From contig CALLPE010000060.1 in assembly GCA_938015445.1 (NCBI GenBank), forward strand, positions 1-37,054: a stretch of 37,054 nucleotides of DNA, given 5' to 3'. Source of the stretch: an uncultured Pirellulales bacterium (GTDB taxonomy: Bacteria; Planctomycetota; Planctomycetia; Pirellulales; Thermoguttaceae). Under the pieces are notes generated by a model. It did no database searches and was not told the DNA's origin. It was given only the letters and a program-made list of their open reading frames with translations. This document shows, in pieces, positions 33,399-37,054 of the stretch (positions within the stretch are counted from its first letter, which is position 1; every line of letters starts with the position of its first letter). The position numbers were made by a program, and so were the translations under genes.

Positions 33399-33664
33399 GC
33401 GGTCGCTCGGGCAGTGCGGAGAAATGCCTACGGCGCGCAGCCCGGGCCGCGGTTGGCATCTTGTAACAGGATTTGTGATAATCATCCAGACCAACTGTGG
33501 CTTTTTGTGCACATTGGGTTAATTTGGGGAACTTGGGCAAGAAACGGTCCAATAACGTAACTCTTTAGGCAGTGGCCTGTTGCGGCCACGTGGCAAAGGT
33601 TGGTTTTTGTATGGCACGGGCGATGCTCACTGGTGTAAGCATCGCAACGTCGATGGAGGCAACC

Positions 33665-33958
33665 ATGAGCAATCCAGCCCGTATTATCAAACCCGCAACC
33701 GATGAAATCCCCCCAGAATTGGCCGAACTGATGGCGGCCGTAATGCAACTACCGGAGGAGCACCGGGGAAAGCTCGAGCCGCCGCTGGCCAAGGTGATCG
33801 AAAGCACGCGCCGCCGGCGGCGGATACTCTCGCTGGTGCAGGAGGCGTTGTCGCAGTTGCGACTGGATATGAAATATTTGGCGTTCGATCTGGAGGCCAC
33901 CCGCCGCGAACGCGACCAGTATCGCCGCCGCCTCGAAGCCGCCGAAGGAAATCTGTAG
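33665..33958 (+). CDS. Small coiled-coil protein, function unknown
   Basis: The product has 97 residues and begins MSNPARIIKPATDEIPPELAELMAAVMQLPEEHRGKLEPPLAKVIESTRRRRRILSLV; the rest (QEALSQLRLDMKYLAFDLEATRRERDQYRRRLEAAEGNL) is a predicted coiled coil. It lacks a signal peptide or enzyme motif and is probably cytoplasmic. ATG 33665 is chosen because GGAGG (33655-33659) lies 5 nt upstream; longer in-frame starts lack such a site. Similar short helical proteins occur next to signalling genes in planctomycetes by my recollection. It precedes the Ser/Thr kinase gene by 256 bp on the same strand, so a functional link is possible but not shown. Confidence 0.75.
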   Translation: MSNPARIIKPATDEIPPELAELMAAVMQLPEEHRGKLEPPLAKVIESTRRRRRILSLVQEALSQLRLDMKYLAFDLEATRRERDQYRRRLEAAEGNL

Positions 33959-34214
33959 CCGGCTGCGAACCAGTGCCCACTGGACAGGCAAGCCGTCGGT
34001 CGCGGCAAGAAGCCCAACCCGCAAACCCGACCGGCAAGCCATGCCAGCACTAATCGCACCCCTGCCAATTGAAGTTGCACCCTGTGGGCACTAGGATAAG
34101 TAGTGGAGGTGCTGTTCGACGGTATCCCCTGCGCAGCGCTACGAGCTGGCAGCATCTATCAAGCCGATGTGAAACAATTGCTGACGCCGACGAGCTGCGG
34201 CGTTTTAGCATCTG

Positions 34215-35693
34215 ATGGTTCAATCTACGGCCGAACAAATCGCTCAGCGCGCTTTGGACCTGGGGTTGCTCGACGAGAAGCAACTGCGGGAGGTCTGGGC
34301 TGCGCTGGGCACGCACAACGTCTCGCCCGAAGACTTCTTCCAAATGCTGCTGCGCCACGGTCTGATGACCAACTATCAGATCGACCGGCTCCGCCGGGGC
34401 GAGCGGCACGGCTTCTTCTTCGGCAAGAATAAAGAATACAAGATTCAATATTTGATCGGGGCGGGAACATTTGCCCGGGTGTATCGGGCGATTCACCAGC
34501 CTACCGGTCGGGTAGTGGCCATAAAGGCCCTGCGCAGCCGGTTCAGCGAGAACCCAGCCCATTACAACCTATTCTTGCGCGAAGGGCACGTCGGCTGCAC
34601 CCTGCGGCACCCGAACATCGTGCGCATCGACGAAGTGGTCTCCGACGGTCGGCAACACTTCCTGGTGATGGAGTTTGTCGAAGGGCGCAATCTGCGCGAG
34701 CACGTGAAGGTGCGCAAGAAGCTGACGCCGCAGGAGGCCACCCGGCTGACGATGGACATCGCCCGCGGCCTGCACTACGCCTTTCAACATGGGGTGACGC
34801 ACCGCGACTTGAAGCTCAGCAACGTGCTGGTATCCAGCAACGGCCAAGCGAAACTCGTGGATTTTGGATTGGCCGCGTTGGACGACGCCGTGGCCGACGA
34901 CCTGCCCGACGAGCTGCCCAATACCCGTACCATCGACTACGCCGCCCTGGAACGGGCCACCGGAGTGCGCAAAGACGACACGCGCAGCGACATCTATTTC
35001 CTGGGTTGCATCTACTACCATTTGCTGACCGGGGTCGCCCCGTTGCCAGAGACCACCGATCGGCTGGCCCGGCTCAGCCGCAACCGGTTCCAAGAGGTGA
35101 TACCCATCCGCAAGCTCGATCCGACTGTGCCCGACATGGTCGCCTTGGTGGTCAACAAGTCCATGTCGCTGGACCCCAACGCCCGATACCAAACACCCGG
35201 CGCAATGTTGGCCGACCTTCAAGTGGCCATGCAGCGGCTCCAAAGCGGTCGTCCGGGCGATGAAACCACAGGCCAGACAGACGTCCCACCGGCCGAACCG
35301 ATGCACTCGGTAATGGTGGTAGAGGCCAACACCCGGTTGCAGGAGCTGTTGCGCACCGGCCTGCGCAAGGCGGGTTTTCGGGTGCTGATGACCGTCGATC
35401 CGATGCGAGCGCTGCAACGCTTCCGACAAGACATCACCATAGCCGATTGCATGCTGATCGACGCCCGGGGCATCGGCCAGCAGGCCGTCGAAGTCTTCAA
35501 CGAAATAGGAGACGACAAACTGACCAGCAATTTGCCCGTGGTGCTGTTGCTGGACGGAAATCAGCGCCCCTGGATGCAACGGGCAAAGATTGGCGCCCAC
35601 CGGGTAGTACTGACCATGCCTGTGACCATGAAGCAACTTTGCGGCACGTTGGAACGGCTGGTCAAACAACCCGCCAGCGACGTCCAGCCGTAG
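34215..35693 (+). CDS. Ser/Thr protein kinase fused to a degenerate receiver domain
   Basis: The product has 492 residues and is soluble (no membrane segment). Residues 1-70 form a helical domain often found before planctomycete kinases (AEQIAQRALDLGLLDEKQLREVWAAL, MTNYQIDRLRRGE). The kinase domain (about 75-340) is intact: Gly loop IGAGTFARVY, VAIK with Lys104, Glu123, HRDLKLSN with Asp198 and Asn203, DFG at 216-218, and a DxRSDIYFLGC segment; the usual APE reads ALE (244-246). Residues about 364-485 have a CheY-like pattern (SVMVVEANTRLQELL, ADCMLIDARGIG, LPVVLLLDG, HRVVLTMPVTMKQL) but the acidic pair is Glu370-Ala371 and the conserved Lys before Pro is Met468. Asp416 remains at the phosphoacceptor position. 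The receiver is probably not phosphorylated normally and may act as a binding module. The start lacks a clear ribosome-binding site. Confidence 0.93.
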   Translation: MVQSTAEQIAQRALDLGLLDEKQLREVWAALGTHNVSPEDFFQMLLRHGLMTNYQIDRLRRGERHGFFFGKNKEYKIQYLIGAGTFARVYRAIHQPTGRVVAIKALRSRFSENPAHYNLFLREGHVGCTLRHPNIVRIDEVVSDGRQHFLVMEFVEGRNLREHVKVRKKLTPQEATRLTMDIARGLHYAFQHGVTHRDLKLSNVLVSSNGQAKLVDFGLAALDDAVADDLPDELPNTRTIDYAALERATGVRKDDTRSDIYFLGCIYYHLLTGVAPLPETTDRLARLSRNRFQEVIPIRKLDPTVPDMVALVVNKSMSLDPNARYQTPGAMLADLQVAMQRLQSGRPGDETTGQTDVPPAEPMHSVMVVEANTRLQELLRTGLRKAGFRVLMTVDPMRALQRFRQDITIADCMLIDARGIGQQAVEVFNEIGDDKLTSNLPVVLLLDGNQRPWMQRAKIGAHRVVLTMPVTMKQLCGTLERLVKQPASDVQP

Positions 35694-36016
35694 CCGCGCA
35701 GGTGGCAGCTTCAGCCCGCGGCCTTGTCCTACGTGTAGAGCCGCTGGGCGCACAAGCGCAACACATTGGGCGCCTTGCGGTTAGCTCAATCGCCCCTAAC
35801 AAAACCCCCACCGTTTTGCTGGGCTGTGCCCTAAGGTTTTGCCGATTATGGGCAAAAGGGATTGTCACCGGGATTGTGTACGCGGCACCGGTACCGACGC
35901 TGGTCGCTGCGCCACCGTGCCGAAAATCCCTTTACGGCCGCCAAAGCTTGGCTGCCCACACGGTCGACGACGGTCGCGCTGCCCGCGCAGCAGCACGGTT
36001 GAAGGCTCCATCCACA
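35694..36016. other. Intergenic gap between kinase and DNase-I-fold gene
   Basis: This 323-bp gap holds no supported gene, although a frame continuous with the downstream gene is open through it. That frame overlaps the kinase gene and has no family resemblance until 36017. No terminator or promoter was recognised. Confidence 0.45.
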
Positions 36017-36991
36017 ATGGCCAGAGCGGTGTTGGCAATTCTGCTGATCGGCTTGGCGTGCGCCGGCGCGGCGTTGTTCTGGCTGTTCGACATCGAGCGG
36101 CATTACCAAGACGGCACTTTGGTGTACATCAAGCTTACACCGCGTTGGGGCCGCTCGATGCAGGCGTCTGCCTCGGACGACCAGCGCCCGCCAGCGCGAA
36201 CGCCTCGGCCCACCATACGCATTGCCACCTTCAAACTTGACCGCTTCGATGAGCACAAACTGGCCCACCAAAGCACGGTGAACATACTGGCCGGAGTGAT
36301 CGGGCAATTCGAGGTGGTCGCCCTTCAGGGGTTGTCCGGGCCGAACCAGTCGGTATTGCTGCGGCTGATCCAGCAGGTCAATAGCACAGGACGTCATTAC
36401 GCCGTGGCCGTCTGCGTTACGCCCGACCGACAGCCGCACGAAACTTACTTGGCCATGGTGTACGACCAGACCGCCGTGGAAGTCGACCAGTTTACGGTTC
36501 ATTTGGTGGGCGACCCGGCAAAGCGCCTGCGACGCCGTCCGCTAGTGGCTGCATTCCGGGTACGTGGCTTGCCGCCCGAGCAGGCGTTTACCTTCACATT
36601 GGTAAATGTGGACGTAGATCCGCAGCGGGCGTCAGGCGAATTGGACGCACTGGCGGAAGTGTTTCGCGCAGTACGCGACGATGGGCGCAACGAAGACGAC
36701 GTAATCATGCTGGGCCATTTCGCCGCCGATCAGAGCAATCTGGGCCGCTTGGGGCAAGTGCCCAATCTGATGGCCGCCATCACCACGCTTCCTACGACGG
36801 TTCGGGGTGTAGCCCGGGTGGACAATCTCCTCCTGGATCGCCTGGCCACTGTAGAATATACCACCCGCTCCGGCGTAGTGGACCTAATGCGCCAGTTCGA
36901 TCTCACGCTGGCCACCGCACAGAGCATCTCCGAGCACCTGCCGGTGTGGGCCGAGTTCAGCTCCTACGAGGGCGGGCCGCCGGTGCACTGA
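36017..36991 (+). CDS. Membrane-anchored endonuclease/exonuclease/phosphatase-fold protein, catalytic motifs lost
   Basis: The product has 324 residues. One N-terminal transmembrane helix (VLAILLIGLACAGAALFWLF, 5-24) precedes a DNase-I-like domain: IRIATFKLDRF (68-77), FEVVALQGLSG (98-108), GRHYAVAV, TYLAMVYDQTAVEVDQ, RRPLVAAFRVRGLPPEQAFTFTLVNVDVDP, ELDALAEVFRAVRDDGRNEDDVIMLGHFAAD (209-238), VDNLLLDR and SISEHLPVWAEFSSYEGG. The order and spacing match planctomycete members of the EEP superfamily. Usual catalytic positions are changed: N to Lys73 (TFN to TFK), QE to QG (Gly105), the His of the LVN.H strand to Asp199, GDFN to GHFA (His234, Ala236) and SDH to SEH (His307 kept). It is therefore probably not a nuclease or phosphatase. 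ATG 36017 starts the membrane helix. Confidence 0.85.
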   Translation: MARAVLAILLIGLACAGAALFWLFDIERHYQDGTLVYIKLTPRWGRSMQASASDDQRPPARTPRPTIRIATFKLDRFDEHKLAHQSTVNILAGVIGQFEVVALQGLSGPNQSVLLRLIQQVNSTGRHYAVAVCVTPDRQPHETYLAMVYDQTAVEVDQFTVHLVGDPAKRLRRRPLVAAFRVRGLPPEQAFTFTLVNVDVDPQRASGELDALAEVFRAVRDDGRNEDDVIMLGHFAADQSNLGRLGQVPNLMAAITTLPTTVRGVARVDNLLLDRLATVEYTTRSGVVDLMRQFDLTLATAQSISEHLPVWAEFSSYEGGPPVH

Positions 36992-37054
36992 GCCGACATC
37001 GGCTGCCACATGACAGCCACGCTCGGTGGCGGTATGCCGACGCGGCCCAAGGCC

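Noticed and set aside
33970..33983. Terminator after the small coiled-coil gene (CCAGTG/CACTGG hairpin)
   Set aside because: The stem is only 6 bp with a 2-nt loop and there is no T-run.

Overview
The window reads as chromosomal DNA of a planctomycete, most likely of the Pirellula-like (Pirellulales) kind. That placement is an inference from gene types: a Ser/Thr kinase with the 'ATGVRKDD..RSDIYFLGC' style of activation segment, a Gfo/Idh/MocA dehydrogenase, a Tat-exported xylose-isomerase-like TIM barrel, several secreted alpha-solenoid or low-complexity proteins, and few operons. Genes are mostly singletons on both strands, separated by 100-900 bp gaps. No transposase, integrase, phage gene, CRISPR array or rRNA was seen.

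Layout. Positions 1-850 carry no convincing gene but hold three different short tandem repeats. Positions 855-5686 form a sugar/polysaccharide block: Gfo/Idh/MocA oxidoreductase, a small secreted coiled-coil protein, a secreted pectate-lyase-type beta-helix protein and a GH62 alpha-L-arabinofuranosidase. From 5998 to 9991 come a TPR protein (with a good promoter overlapped by a dyad), enolase, a membrane protein translationally coupled to enolase, and a Tat-exported hydroxypyruvate-isomerase-like protein. A tRNA-Glu(CTC) lies at 10282-10354 on the minus strand, followed by a hairpin built from a copy of its own anticodon arm. From 10835 to 16231: a planctomycete-type lipoprotein, an orphan soluble histidine kinase, a small conserved protein, nadD and argJ. 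From 16364 to 22367: two exported alpha-solenoid (HEAT-like) proteins, an intergenic region with clustered YTGACTGT motifs, and a double-length ABC-2 permease. From 22606 to 29262: an FmdB-type zinc ribbon protein, a PAC2-family protein, a secreted protein with twelve GxDxY repeats, and a large exported protein with a disordered N-terminal half. From 29382 to the end: a BirA-type biotin ligase, a second region of 24-bp repeats, a 940-residue exported protein with TIM-barrel-like and carbohydrate-binding-like parts, a small coiled-coil protein, a Ser/Thr kinase fused to a degenerate receiver domain, and a membrane-anchored DNase-I-fold protein that has lost most catalytic residues.

How the parts work together. 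Housekeeping functions are glycolysis (enolase), NAD synthesis (nadD), arginine synthesis (argJ), biotinylation (birA) and Glu-tRNA. Around them is a planctomycete periplasmic and polysaccharide-handling repertoire: GH62 would release arabinose from arabinoxylan or arabinan, the beta-helix protein may act on pectin-like polymers, and the MocA-type and TIM-barrel proteins would handle sugar derivatives. The most unusual content is (i) the neighbouring kinase-pseudoreceiver and apparently inactive DNase-I-fold proteins at 34215-36991, (ii) the 26-27-residue GxDxY solenoid at 24701-27076, (iii) repeated independent short tandem duplications, including two 24-bp (8-codon) arrays and one inside the GH62 gene, and (iv) the tRNA-Glu trailer hairpin that could pair with the tRNA. 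No complete, recognisable new defence or mobile system is visible.
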